DNA of 64,000 nt. Source: Pseudomonadota bacterium (GTDB lineage: Bacteria; Pseudomonadota; Alphaproteobacteria; Rickettsiales; UBA6187). The DNA lies in the NCBI GenBank assembly GCA_027620075.1, contig JAQCEY010000006.1:62001-126000 (forward strand), in the 5' to 3' direction. Under the pieces are notes generated by a model. The model did no database searches. It saw nothing but the letters and a program-made list of their open reading frames with translations, and had not been told where the DNA came from. Position 1 is the stretch's first letter. The number at the start of each line of letters is the position of its first letter. The translations under genes were made by a program, and so were the position numbers. This document shows positions 35,088 through 44,566 of the stretch, piece after piece.

Positions 35088-36047
35088 ATGGTTAATTCTG
35101 TTGTTATCGGTACCGGCTCGTATTTGCCGGAAAAAATCCTGACAAACGATGACCTTGCAAAAATCGTCGATACTAATGACGAGTGGATATCTACCAGAAC
35201 GGGAATCAAACAACGACATATAGCCGCAGATAATGAAACCACTTCAGATATGGCGATACTTGCTGCAAAGCAGGCTATGGATAAAGCCGCCGTTGCTCCT
35301 GATGATATAGACCTTATAATAGTTGCGACCACAACTCCCGATAGCACTTTTCCGTCTACTGCGGTCAGGGTTCAGTCGGGGCTTGGTATAAAAGGCGGTG
35401 CTGCTTTTGATGTTCAGGCAGTTTGTACGGGGTTTGTCTACGCGATGACGATTGCCGATAGCTTCATAAAAACAGGACAGGCAAAGAATGTGCTGGTAAT
35501 AGGTGCAGATAAAATGTCATGCATACTGGACTGGGAAGACAGAAGCACCTGTATATTATTCGGAGATGGTGCGGGGGCGGTGATTCTGACGGCTTCCGAG
35601 CAGGAAGGGCGTGGGGTTATTTACTCGAAATTATATTCCGACGGGGATTATGCGGATATACTCAATACTACCGGCGGTGCATCGTCAACCGGAACTGTAG
35701 GTAAAGTGCATATGCTGGGACAAGAAGTGTTCAAACATGCAGTAGCTAAAATGACATCTTCGGTAAAAGAAGGGTTGAAAGCCAGCGGAAGAACCGTTGG
35801 GGATATAAATGCGTTTATTCCGCATCAGGCAAATGCCAGAATATTGGACATGGTGTCTAAAAAACTAAGAATATCAGATGATAAGGTTATATCAACGGTT
35901 GCACAACACGCCAATACCTCCGCTGCGTCCATACCGCTTGCTATAGCTGAAGCAGACAGGAGAGGTTGTTTTACCATGGGCGATTTGGTCGTTCTCACCG
36001 CTATCGGCGGCGGTCTTACTTGGGGGACTTGCTTTTTAAAGTGGTGA
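35088..36047 (+). CDS. fabH: 3-oxoacyl-ACP synthase III
   Basis: FabH condenses acetyl-CoA with malonyl-ACP to start fatty-acid synthesis. I take the ATG at 35088 (319 residues, MVNSVVIGTGSYLPEK), which follows GGAAAGGTGAAAA; the longer open frame overlaps plsX and is not conserved. The catalytic triad is Cys113 (VQAVCTGFVYA), the histidine in FIPHQANARI and the asparagine in HANTSAASIP. The first-step DEWISTRTGIKQRH motif is intact. Confidence 0.96.
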   Translation: MVNSVVIGTGSYLPEKILTNDDLAKIVDTNDEWISTRTGIKQRHIAADNETTSDMAILAAKQAMDKAAVAPDDIDLIIVATTTPDSTFPSTAVRVQSGLGIKGGAAFDVQAVCTGFVYAMTIADSFIKTGQAKNVLVIGADKMSCILDWEDRSTCILFGDGAGAVILTASEQEGRGVIYSKLYSDGDYADILNTTGGASSTGTVGKVHMLGQEVFKHAVAKMTSSVKEGLKASGRTVGDINAFIPHQANARILDMVSKKLRISDDKVISTVAQHANTSAASIPLAIAEADRRGCFTMGDLVVLTAIGGGLTWGTCFLKW

Positions 36048-36075
36048 GATGTTTGTATAAAACTTTGGAGTTTTT

Positions 36076-36732
36076 ATGCGTTTGTTTGTATTATTTTTTA
36101 TTGTCGCTTGTTTTTTTTATATAGAAACTTCTTTAGCTTCTCCCGATTCAGGTGAAATTTTTGACAACGAGATCGAGCCTATAAATGATGTTTTTGTTGA
36201 GCCTTTTGGCTGCCCTGCCGGCTCCTCTAAAGAAGATTGCGGAATAAGATATAAGGTGAGAAATGTAAATATTTCCGGTGAGGGAAATGTTGTATATCTT
36301 GAGTCCGGTGGGCTTTTTCATGTTACAATGGAAATTTTGCATGATTGTGATTTTTGTGGAAATGCCATAAACCAAATAATTGTAGGGCTTTCATCGGATG
36401 AAAAAGCACAGATATCCGTATGGAACGGTAAAAAAAGGAGTGGTGGGGTGATGAAGATTGTAAATCCCAAAACTCCCGTGGCAAGCTTTGCAGAGGATAA
36501 TAATATTGAGGCTGAGTGGGTTAAGGTGTATTTTGTAATTGATGTTCCAAATAAAAAAGGCGTTTATTACCTAAGAACTCGTTATTCTCAGGCTTATACG
36601 GGAAATGTTTTGACCCATGAAAACTCACATGCCGAACAGGAGGTGGCAATTGAACCTTTGGGATGGTGGAAGGTTGATAGATTAAACGGACCGTCATCTA
36701 AATCTAATATAGGTGCTTTTATAGTTCGGTAG
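36076..36732 (+). CDS. Secreted orphan protein with CxxC motif
   Basis: I cannot name this 218-residue protein. It has a clear signal peptide (about residues 1-21, ending TSLAS). The mature part is beta-rich, with the segment HDCDFCGNAINQIIVGLSSD, then VWNGKKRSGG, and ends GWWKVDRLNGPSS...IGAFIV. Similar Cys-x2-Cys...QIxxGL patterns occur, to my memory, in unnamed secreted proteins of diverse organisms, including algae, but I would not rely on that. Four cysteines in the exported part suggest disulfides. It splits fabH from ihfA, which are usually adjacent. Confidence 0.65.
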   Translation: MRLFVLFFIVACFFYIETSLASPDSGEIFDNEIEPINDVFVEPFGCPAGSSKEDCGIRYKVRNVNISGEGNVVYLESGGLFHVTMEILHDCDFCGNAINQIIVGLSSDEKAQISVWNGKKRSGGVMKIVNPKTPVASFAEDNNIEAEWVKVYFVIDVPNKKGVYYLRTRYSQAYTGNVLTHENSHAEQEVAIEPLGWWKVDRLNGPSSKSNIGAFIVR

Positions 36733-36923
36733 CCACATTATCACTAAAAGTTAAAAAAATACATTTTCTTATAACTAATGGTTGCGTCTTCTTTCGTGCT
36801 ATATATACTGTTATCAAGTTTTTTGTTATTCGCTCTCAAAAATCTTGACGTAAGTTATTCAAAAAGCTACCTTCCACGGGAAGTTAGTTATTAATTTTTA
36901 CACAAAATGTGAAAGGATAAAAA

Positions 36924-37238
36924 ATGTCAATACAAACAGTTAACGAAGAAACAGTAACAAGAGCTTATTTGACCGAATCCGTGTATAGGAAGCTTGGCTT
37001 TTCAAGGGCGGAATGTTCGGATCTGGTCGATGCGGTTTTAGATGAAATAAACAACTCGCTTGTTGAAAACGGAGAAGTAAAAATTTCGTCTTTCGGTACT
37101 TTTAAGGTTAAATCTAAAAAAGCCCGTGTGGGAAGAAACCCTAAAACGAAAGAAGAAGTGCCTATTTCAGCGAGAAAAGTTGTAAGTTTCTATGTGTCCA
37201 ATATACTTAAAAAACGTATAAACGGACAGGCCGGATAG
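36924..37238 (+). CDS. ihfA: Integration host factor alpha subunit
   Basis: IHF-alpha is a DNA-bending architectural protein acting as a heterodimer with IHF-beta. The 104-residue protein has the HU/IHF fold with the intercalating arm around VGRNPKTKEEVPI and the KISSFGTFKVK core. The pairing with a downstream merR gene is the standard alphaproteobacterial arrangement. GTGAAAGGA lies before the ATG. The 191-base spacer upstream contains a small hairpin (CTTCC/GGAAG at about 36871) and probably the promoter. Confidence 0.92.
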   Translation: MSIQTVNEETVTRAYLTESVYRKLGFSRAECSDLVDAVLDEINNSLVENGEVKISSFGTFKVKSKKARVGRNPKTKEEVPISARKVVSFYVSNILKKRINGQAG

Positions 37239-37283
37239 CAATTTTGCAACAAAGGTTTGAAATTTGAAAAAGGTATTTTTTAG

Positions 37284-37874
37284 ATGGTGTCTAACGGTAA
37301 GTCGGATAATGCATTACGTACAATAGGTGAAGTAGCGGAAACTCTTGATGTGGCTACGCATGTTCTTAGGTTCTGGGAAAGTAAGTTTCATCAGATAAAG
37401 CCTCAAAAAAGGCGTGGAAGGCGTTATTATAGACCTGAGGACGTTAATATAATCATCAAGATTAAAGAACTGTTGTACGAAAAAGGCTATACTATTAGAG
37501 GCGTACAAAAATATCTTCTCGAAGAAGCTAAAAATAAAGTTGCCGATAAAGCAGAGTCGGAAGATAGCGTAAGCTCACCTGCAACGGCTTCCACGGCAGT
37601 TTCTTCAGCACCTTTAAATCCTGCTTTGTTCGGCAAGCCTTCGGCAGTATCCGTGCCGCAAGGGGATTTTACGTCCTTTAAAACGGATATTTTCGGTAAT
37701 ATAGTTCCTGCCAATGCTGTTCCTGTTGCAGGTGTGGGGAACCAGAAAGTGGTACAACCTAACCCACAGACGGTTGCCGTAGATGATAAATACAGTTCTG
37801 AAGATGTCCAAAAGCTAGAAGATATCTATAGCGGATTGCTGGAAGCCAGAAAAAGGCTAAAAGACGTAGCTTGA
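37284..37874 (+). CDS. MerR-family transcriptional regulator
   Basis: A 196-residue protein with an N-terminal MerR winged helix: [24 protein letters not shown], then [39 protein letters not shown]. Residues about 88-170 are Ala/Pro/Val-rich and likely disordered, and the last 25 form a charged helix. This MerR homologue regularly follows ihfA in alphaproteobacteria. It has no metal-binding cysteines, so it is not a metal sensor. It ends 18 bases from a convergent orphan. Confidence 0.9.
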   Translation: MVSNGKSDNALRTIGEVAETLDVATHVLRFWESKFHQIKPQKRRGRRYYRPEDVNIIIKIKELLYEKGYTIRGVQKYLLEEAKNKVADKAESEDSVSSPATASTAVSSAPLNPALFGKPSAVSVPQGDFTSFKTDIFGNIVPANAVPVAGVGNQKVVQPNPQTVAVDDKYSSEDVQKLEDIYSGLLEARKRLKDVA

Positions 37875-37892
37875 TTTTCTCCGACCTGTCCT

Positions 37893-38411
37893 TTAGTGCA
37901 ATAGCTTTTTTGTTTCCTTGTAAGCATTAACGGTGTGTTTGGGGAATATATTATTGAAACGGTCTTGTGCATCAATGCCCATGCACGTGTTAAAAAGTGC
38001 TAGACCTATCAATAGGTTTGCCTCTATTTGAGCATGTTCTAATTTTGCTATCGCAACACCAAGATTCTGCTGCTCCTTTTCACCGTTAATATAGCAAAGG
38101 ATATGTAGGGGCTTGTTAGACTTTTTATATTGCGATAAAGCTATTTTCAAAGATTCAGGGTCGGAAGCCGAGTAAGATATGGTTGATTTGCCGAGAGTAT
38201 CGGTGCTTTCAAGGGCATCGGTTCTGTCCCATTGCGGAAGAAGCTCTATTATCTGTTGCAACAGCCTGTTATTACGCTCTATCGCCGCAGCATGAAGTAT
38301 TGAACGGTTAAAATCGTATATCCCTCTGGTAATATTATAAAAAATAAGATCTTGTGGCGAAATCAGGATTTTATTATATTCCGTTTCAATTTCAAAGTTG
38401 TTATAATTCAT
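37893..38411 (-). CDS. Orphan protein with degenerate ankyrin-like repeat
   Basis: The 172-residue protein contains RSILHAAAIERNNRLLQQIIELLPQ followed by TDTLGKSTISYSASDP. This matches the LHxAAxxxNxxLLxxLL...D.xGxT.L.xA pattern of ankyrin repeats, perhaps one and a half repeats. The C-terminal 80 residues are helical and unfamiliar (an EHAQIEANLLIGLALFNTC helix). There is no signal peptide. Ankyrin proteins in Rickettsiales-like bacteria are often effectors, but one weak repeat is thin evidence. Confidence 0.55.
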   Translation of the reverse strand: MNYNNFEIETEYNKILISPQDLIFYNITRGIYDFNRSILHAAAIERNNRLLQQIIELLPQWDRTDALESTDTLGKSTISYSASDPESLKIALSQYKKSNKPLHILCYINGEKEQQNLGVAIAKLEHAQIEANLLIGLALFNTCMGIDAQDRFNNIFPKHTVNAYKETKKLLH

Positions 38412-38506
38412 TGTAAAATAGATGTTAATTAATTTTTTCGTTAATATTAAGTATTATATTCTTAAAATATTAATTTTTTATTACTCTGTTTTGAGTTAAT
38501 TTTTTA

Positions 38507-38718
38507 GTAACTTTGAATTTAATTTACGTATATTGTGGGATTGTTCAATAAATATAGTTTTTGTAAAAATTGTACTGAAGTCTTTAATTCTTTGTCATGC
38601 TGAATTTATTTCAGCATCTCTAACGTGACAAAGAAGATACTGAAACAAGTTCAGTATGACAAAAACTATATTTATTGAACGCTTCCTGACAAGAGGCGTA
38701 AATTAAATTCAAAGTTAA
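38507..38718. repeat. Nested palindromic element, copy 4
   Basis: About 212 bp. Outer arms GTAACTTTGAATTTAATTTAC and its inverse carry one mismatch and are bordered by TA (38505-38506, 38719-38720). Next come perfect 22-base inner arms: 38543-38564 and 38659-38680 (GTTCAATAAATATAGTTTTT). In the middle are two opposed GTCAT hairpins: ATGCTGAA/TTCAGCAT (38597-38617) and ATACTGAA/TTCAGTAT (38637-38657). It fills most of the 320-base gap between the ankyrin-like gene and comF; no gene is seen in that gap. Confidence 0.85.
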
Positions 38719-38731
38719 TAAAAAAAGTGAA

Positions 38732-39478
38732 TCAGTTCTTTACCGTCATAGCTAAAGTCAGGACAAATACATTTGACGCACCTGCGCGCAGTAGGGTTTT
38801 TGTGCAGGCATCTATTGTCGAGCCTGTGGTTATAACGTCATCAATAAGTAAAATGTTTTTGCCGTCAATTTCGCTTACGAATTTTTTATTTACCTTAAAA
38901 GCGTGTTTTACGTTTTTTATACGGGTCTTGAATGTTAAGCCTGCCTGCGGTCGGGTATGTTTATGGCGGATTATAAGTTCGTTATTCACCTGTTTTTCAG
39001 CTAGCTTACCCAAGCTGTTGCATAAAAGTGCCGACTGGTTATAACGCCTGCCGAGCAGCCTTATCTTATGCAGGGGAACGGACGTTATTATATCGGATTT
39101 TTCAATCAGTTCATTACCCGTTCTAAGTAGCCATGCGGCAAAATACTTGCAGTTATGTGTTTTATCATAATATTTGAAATCGGTAATTATCCTTGAGCTT
39201 TTATCATTATAGCAAAATACCGACCTTGCATTTGTAAATAAAGGCGGCGAAGCTATGCAGCTACCGCATATAGAGCCGTTTTGTGCCGCCAGTTCAAACG
39301 GAGTGCCGCAAATATTGCATTGCGGCGTGGTTATAAACTCAATTGCTTCCCAGCATGTTGAGCATAAACTTCCCTGTGATTCAATATTCCGGCGGCATGA
39401 AAAACATTGCGGCGGGAACAGTATATCAGTAGTGCGGTTTATTAATGCTTTTATTTTTCTGTTAGAAGTGTATATCAT
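38732..39478 (-). CDS. comF: ComF-family phosphoribosyltransferase-like protein
   Basis: ComF-type proteins combine an N-terminal double zinc finger with a phosphoribosyltransferase fold and take part in DNA uptake in competent bacteria. The 248-residue protein has CFSCRRNIESQGSLCSTCW and CNICGTPF...CGSC cysteine pairs, then SVPLHKIRLLGRRYNQSALL and the PRPP-loop ILLIDDVITTGST. It is divergent from the NDUFAF5-like gene across only 37 bases, a conserved alphaproteobacterial pairing. Its 3' end abuts the copy-4 palindromic element. Confidence 0.92.
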   Translation of the reverse strand: MIYTSNRKIKALINRTTDILFPPQCFSCRRNIESQGSLCSTCWEAIEFITTPQCNICGTPFELAAQNGSICGSCIASPPLFTNARSVFCYNDKSSRIITDFKYYDKTHNCKYFAAWLLRTGNELIEKSDIITSVPLHKIRLLGRRYNQSALLCNSLGKLAEKQVNNELIIRHKHTRPQAGLTFKTRIKNVKHAFKVNKKFVSEIDGKNILLIDDVITTGSTIDACTKTLLRAGASNVFVLTLAMTVKN

Positions 39479-39515
39479 TTGTTTGTAAAATATAACTGTT
39501 GATAAAAATTACTTA

Positions 39516-40325
39516 ATGGACAATATACCGATTATTTTTGATAGGGATAAAGTTAAAAAATTCCGTAACCGTGCTGCAAAGAATATCAGTGAACATGATT
39601 TCCTGATAAACGAAGTTTCAAACCGTATATTACAAAGCCTTGATGCAATAAGGGGAGGTTATGAAAATGTTCTTTATATCGGATATCCATGTAAAATTAT
39701 CACGGAGCATTTTGAAAAGCAAAAAGATACGAAATTATTTGTTATTCAGGATATAGCTTTGAATATGGCGGCTAAATACGGCGGTATAAAGGTCGTTGCC
39801 GATGAAGAAAAAATACCTTATGCGGATAAGTCTTTCGATCTGGTAATAGCAAATCTTGTAATGCATAATGTTAACGACCTGCCCGGTACCTTAGTGCAGC
39901 TTAGGAGGGTGCTTAAAAATGACGGTGTCTTTTTTGCGACAATTTTCGGGGTTGATACGTTAAAAGAACTAAGAAATGTGCTTTTAGAGCTGGAAAGTGA
40001 AATAACAGGCGGTAGTTCTCCAAGGATATTCCCTTTTACTGATGTAAAAACAATGGGTTCGCTAATGCACAGGGCAGGATTTTCAGAGCCTGTTGCCGAC
40101 TTTGACAATATAAGGGTGGAATATGATAATGCCTTTGAACTTATGTACGATATTAGGGGAATGGGAGAGTCTAACTCTTTGATAAAGAGCGGTAAAACGT
40201 TAAACAAGAGGGTGCTGCAATATCTAAATGAGAGATACGGCGAGAAATTCCCCGATAGCGGGCAGGGTATAGTTGCAACCTTTAATATAATAAATATCAC
40301 TGGACTTGCAGCTTTTGGTGTTTAA
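39516..40325 (+). CDS. NDUFAF5/BioC-like methyltransferase-fold protein
   Basis: This 269-residue protein resembles mitochondrial NDUFAF5, the complex I assembly factor that hydroxylates an arginine of NDUFS7. Shared segments are PYADKSFDLVIANLVMHNVNDLP, GVFFATIFGVDTLKELR, PFTDVKTMGSLMHRAGF and ELMYDIRGMGESN. The S-adenosylmethionine motif I is abnormal: VLYIGYPCKIITEHF where relatives have VLDLGCGxG. The cofactor may therefore be bound differently, or not at all. Such genes lie next to comF in many alphaproteobacteria, as here. Confidence 0.85.
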   Translation: MDNIPIIFDRDKVKKFRNRAAKNISEHDFLINEVSNRILQSLDAIRGGYENVLYIGYPCKIITEHFEKQKDTKLFVIQDIALNMAAKYGGIKVVADEEKIPYADKSFDLVIANLVMHNVNDLPGTLVQLRRVLKNDGVFFATIFGVDTLKELRNVLLELESEITGGSSPRIFPFTDVKTMGSLMHRAGFSEPVADFDNIRVEYDNAFELMYDIRGMGESNSLIKSGKTLNKRVLQYLNERYGEKFPDSGQGIVATFNIINITGLAAFGV

Positions 40326-40410
40326 AATGAACAAGGTCGGTTATCAAATTGCAAATATGAAATGAATCCGACATAAATTTATCTTAATATATTTTATTAG
40401 AGGATGCTCT

Positions 40411-42987
40411 GTGGTAGGTCGTTTTATTGATGACTTGGAGTTTTTAAAGGATTCTAAAGATTTTGCCTTAAGGGACGAAACGGAATCTCACTGGTATATC
40501 GGACTGGCATTTGCCGTTTCATTTATGCTGATTATATCGTCGTTCGTTTTTGCGGGTTTCAATAATATTTACGTAATAATAGCCTTTGTGCTGGTTGCTA
40601 TGTCGGGTCTTATGTATTTAGTTCTGGTATATATACGAGATAAGCAACGTATAGTGTCTGTTTCCGAATTACAGAATGCTATCTTCTCCGGTGCCGCACA
40701 GATGGTTACCGAATTATGTATAATATTGCGTCAGGACGGTAAGGTAGTGTACATCAGTCCCGAATACAGAAAGAAAATAGTGAAAGATAATAATCTGAAA
40801 AACGTTAATATAGATACGTTCTTCAAGCAAGGGGCTATAACTAAATCCGACAAAGAAAAATTGGAGAAAAGTTTAAGTGAAGGGAAGTCTACTCGGATAA
40901 CTTTCTATATCTCAACCGTTGAAAATGAGCGAAATGAAGTAGCGTTTTCCCTGCACCCTATCGGAATCCATAAAAAGAACGATGATATTAAAGGCTTGCG
41001 TCTTGCATCACAGCCTATTGCCAGACCTTCGGGCTATTTTCTCCTTGAAGCCCCCAAAGAAGATAAAGAACTGATAGAGGAAAACAGAAAATATTCATTA
41101 TTGAAGAATTTTGCTATCGGCTATTACTCGTTAAAAAAGAACAACGAATTTAAAGAAATCGGCGGCTCGCTTGAGCGTGATTTGGGCTATCAGGAAGGGG
41201 AAATGAAAGGTCTGGGACTGCATTTTAAGGAAATATTTTACGATTATGAAGTGCTTTCCGACCTACTGAAAACAAAAGAGGATTGGCAGGTAATTATTAT
41301 GCTCCGTAATAAGGAGAATATGGTAATACCCTCACTGGTCAGTCATCGTATCATCAAAAATAAAAATAACACGGTGCTTCGGAGCTATGGGCTTGTAGTG
41401 CCGTTTGAAGAAACTATAATAGATAATTCATCTTCCGATAGCTCGTGGGAATCATTTGATATAATCAATAATTCCCCTATCGCAACTGCCGTATTAGACG
41501 GCGTGGGTAAAATCCAGACATCTAATAAATCATTCAGGAGTATTATTAAAAATAACAGTAAAGCAGGGACGGTTACTAAGTTGCAGCAGATAATAGCAAC
41601 CGGTGATAATGATGATGTCAATAAACTGCTAAAAGGACTGGCTACAGGGCAGATAGAGGCTTTAAACCCTATAGATGTAAAGATAAAGGGTACGGGAGAA
41701 GAGACCGCTTCTTTGTACCTTTCGCGTATTACGGGTAAATATGGCGGTTTTGACGGAATAATAGTACATTTGATAGATACTACCGAGCTGAAAAACCTTG
41801 AGATGCGTTTTGTGCATTCACAAAAAATGCAGGCAGTAGGACAGCTTGCAGGCGGTATAGCACACGACTTTAACAACTTGCTTACGGCGATGATGGGGTT
41901 TTGTGACTTGTTACTTATAAAACATCCTGCGGGAGACCCGTCATTTGCCGATATAATGCAGATAAAGCAAAATGCCAACCGTGCGGCTAATCTTGTAAGG
42001 CAACTACTGGCATTTTCAAGGAAGCAGACATTGCAGCCTAAAATAATCAGCATTACCGATGTGCTTGCCGACCTTTCCAACCTTATAGGACGGCTGATAG
42101 GTGAGAATATCGAACTGAAAATGGAATACGGTAATGATATCGGGTGCGTCAGGGTGGATAAAGGACAGCTTGAACAGGTGATAATCAATCTTGCGGTAAA
42201 TGCACGTGATGCTATGCCCGACGGCGGAAGTCTTACCATAAAAACAAGCAACATCAAGATAAACTCCAAAAAAGACTTGAACAGGAAACTGATACCTGCA
42301 TCGGTAGATGATGTTATAGAAAAAGGCGATTATGTTTTGGTGGAAGTTATAGATACCGGCTGTGGTATGGATAAAGAGCAGATATCAAAGATATTCGAAC
42401 CTTTCTACTCTACAAAAGAAGTGGGGGCGGGAACAGGTCTGGGGCTTTCAACGGTATATGGTATTATAAAACAAACCGACGGCTATGTTTATGTTTCAAG
42501 TATGCCGGGTAAAGGAACCAACTTCAGTATATTCCTGACCCGTCATAATCAAAAAGAAGAAAGTGCCGATGTAAAGGCAATTGCGGATAAAGGCAATGCC
42601 GGTGATCTTGTGGGAACGGGGACGATATTGTTGGTTGAAGATGAAACGCCTGTCAGGATATTTAGTAAAAGCGCACTAAATAGCAAAGGATATGATGTTT
42701 TGGAAGCGGACTGCGGAGAGGCGGCGCTGGAGATAGTTAAAAAACAGGGTAAGGACATAGACCTTATAGTTTCAGATGTTGTTATGCCGGGTATGAGCGG
42801 CCCTGATATGATAAAAAAAGTATCGCAAGACCACCCTGAAATAAAGGTTATCTTCATTTCAGGTTATGGGGAAGATGCTTTTATCGAAACATACGGAGTA
42901 GAACGTAAATTCAATTTCCTTTCCAAGCCATATACATTGAAACAACTGGCGACAAAAGTTAAAGAAGTTTTAGAAGAAAAATCATGA
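40411..42987 (+). CDS. cckA: Hybrid histidine kinase CckA
   Basis: CckA heads the CckA-ChpT-CtrA phosphorelay controlling the alphaproteobacterial cell cycle. The 858-residue protein has two membrane segments (about residues 28-75), PAS-like regions, a HisKA domain with phospho-accepting His485 (AGGIAHDFNNLLTAMMG), an HATPase domain with NLAVNARDAMPDGG and GTGLGLSTVYGI, and a receiver domain with Asp789 (LIVSDVVMPGMSG). The length is slightly above usual. The start is GTG. The stop overlaps the next kinase by four bases (ATGA). Confidence 0.93.
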   Translation: MVGRFIDDLEFLKDSKDFALRDETESHWYIGLAFAVSFMLIISSFVFAGFNNIYVIIAFVLVAMSGLMYLVLVYIRDKQRIVSVSELQNAIFSGAAQMVTELCIILRQDGKVVYISPEYRKKIVKDNNLKNVNIDTFFKQGAITKSDKEKLEKSLSEGKSTRITFYISTVENERNEVAFSLHPIGIHKKNDDIKGLRLASQPIARPSGYFLLEAPKEDKELIEENRKYSLLKNFAIGYYSLKKNNEFKEIGGSLERDLGYQEGEMKGLGLHFKEIFYDYEVLSDLLKTKEDWQVIIMLRNKENMVIPSLVSHRIIKNKNNTVLRSYGLVVPFEETIIDNSSSDSSWESFDIINNSPIATAVLDGVGKIQTSNKSFRSIIKNNSKAGTVTKLQQIIATGDNDDVNKLLKGLATGQIEALNPIDVKIKGTGEETASLYLSRITGKYGGFDGIIVHLIDTTELKNLEMRFVHSQKMQAVGQLAGGIAHDFNNLLTAMMGFCDLLLIKHPAGDPSFADIMQIKQNANRAANLVRQLLAFSRKQTLQPKIISITDVLADLSNLIGRLIGENIELKMEYGNDIGCVRVDKGQLEQVIINLAVNARDAMPDGGSLTIKTSNIKINSKKDLNRKLIPASVDDVIEKGDYVLVEVIDTGCGMDKEQISKIFEPFYSTKEVGAGTGLGLSTVYGIIKQTDGYVYVSSMPGKGTNFSIFLTRHNQKEESADVKAIADKGNAGDLVGTGTILLVEDETPVRIFSKSALNSKGYDVLEADCGEAALEIVKKQGKDIDLIVSDVVMPGMSGPDMIKKVSQDHPEIKVIFISGYGEDAFIETYGVERKFNFLSKPYTLKQLATKVKEVLEEKS

Positions 42988-44486
42988 AGAAAAAGAAAAG
43001 ACGTTTCTCGATTAAGCACAAGCTTATGACGATGAGTATGGTTACCGGTTTTTCAGCAGTGTTACTAACATGCATATTATTTACGGCATACGGAACTTTC
43101 CTTGCCAGAGGAAGCTTGGAAAAAGAACTATATCTGGTCAGCCATATTTTGGGTAACGGCATAGGAGGTTATATCAATGAAGGCGACAGGGGTTTTGTAA
43201 AGAACAGTATAAGCGACCTTAGTATAAAAGAATCAGTGGTACTTGCATGTGTGTATGACGCTAGCGGAAGCGTGTTTGCCTCTTACCTGAAAACACCCGA
43301 TAGCCGATGTCCGCTAACACCTGAAAAGAGCGGGGTGTTTAAAAGCCGGAACAGTATGGCGTTATATAATGATATAATGGTGGCAGGAAAAATCGCCGGT
43401 TATTTATATATAGAGTCAAATCTTCAGGAAGTAAGGGACAAGATACCTCAATATATTATGTTCGCATTTGCCTTAATGACTTTTGCTATCGCACTTGTCT
43501 ATTATATTTCGGCAAAATTCCATCGTATGATAGCCGACCCTATAATAAATCTGGTGAAAACTGCACATAACGTAATAAAAGAAGATAATTACAAGGTTAA
43601 AGCTGTAAAATATGATAATGATGAAATAGGTGATTTGACAGGTGCGTTTAATAAGCTGATGTTGCAGGTGAAAAATGAGCGTGAGAATCTTGAGCAAAAT
43701 GTGCAGGAAAGAACCCAGCAGCTTGAAGAGGAAAAAGAAAAGGCGGAAGCCGTAAATATTGCAAAAAGTGAGTTTTTGCGGAATATGTCCCACGAGTTCA
43801 GAACCCCCCTGCATGGTATGTTAAGCTTTTCAACATACGGTATGAACGAGGCACAGACCGCACAAAGAGTCGACCTGCAACGATATTTCACAAGGATAAA
43901 TCAGGTTGCAAACCGACTGTTAAAGCTGGTTGAGGCAATACTTTCCATAGCCCAGATAGAAAGCGGCAAAGAGCCTATGAATATTGAGCAGAACAACCTG
44001 CTTAAAACAGTTCGGTCCGCAATAAGGGAGCAACAGGCATTGCTGATGGAACACGGGATATCCGTAAATCTGCAAGAGCCTAATATAGAAACCGATGCCG
44101 ATTTCGATAAAGATAAAATGGTGCAGGTAATAACCAATATATTAGGTAATTCAATTAAGTTCACCCCGGAAGGGAAAGAGATAAGGATATATTTCGGTGA
44201 AAGAATGTTCACAAGGGACAGAAGAAGGAAAGAAGCACCATGCATTACAGTTTCAATAGCCGATCAGGGAATCGGTATTCCCGAAGACGAACTTGAGACG
44301 ATATTCGATAAGTTCGTGCAAAGCAGCCGTACCGATACCGGTGCCGGTGGAACGGGACTAGGGCTTTCAATCGCAGCGGGTATTGTTAAAATGCACGAAG
44401 GAATTATTGAAGCTGCCAATAATGAATCCGGAGGAGCTGTATTTACCGTAACAATCCCTCGTGAATCTCGCAAGAAGGTTGCTTAA
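42984..44486 (+). CDS. Membrane sensor histidine kinase with HAMP domain
   Basis: This 500-residue sensor has two membrane segments (about 14-36 and 150-172), between them a periplasmic domain of about 110 residues, then HAMP, a coiled coil (ENLEQNVQERTQQLEEEKEK), HisKA with His270 in NMSHEFRTPLHG, and an HATPase domain (NILGNSIKFTPEG, GTGLGLSIAAGIV). There is no receiver domain and no response regulator gene beside it. It starts within the cckA stop, implying joint translation and possibly a role alongside CckA. Confidence 0.9.
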   Translation: MKKKKRRFSIKHKLMTMSMVTGFSAVLLTCILFTAYGTFLARGSLEKELYLVSHILGNGIGGYINEGDRGFVKNSISDLSIKESVVLACVYDASGSVFASYLKTPDSRCPLTPEKSGVFKSRNSMALYNDIMVAGKIAGYLYIESNLQEVRDKIPQYIMFAFALMTFAIALVYYISAKFHRMIADPIINLVKTAHNVIKEDNYKVKAVKYDNDEIGDLTGAFNKLMLQVKNERENLEQNVQERTQQLEEEKEKAEAVNIAKSEFLRNMSHEFRTPLHGMLSFSTYGMNEAQTAQRVDLQRYFTRINQVANRLLKLVEAILSIAQIESGKEPMNIEQNNLLKTVRSAIREQQALLMEHGISVNLQEPNIETDADFDKDKMVQVITNILGNSIKFTPEGKEIRIYFGERMFTRDRRRKEAPCITVSIADQGIGIPEDELETIFDKFVQSSRTDTGAGGTGLGLSIAAGIVKMHEGIIEAANNESGGAVFTVTIPRESRKKVA

Positions 44487-44566
44487 AAAATTAATAAAAC
44501 CTCTATACTTTTTTATATTTTTGCCTATTTTTATAATTATAGGAAAATAAGGAAGGATTGGTAATC

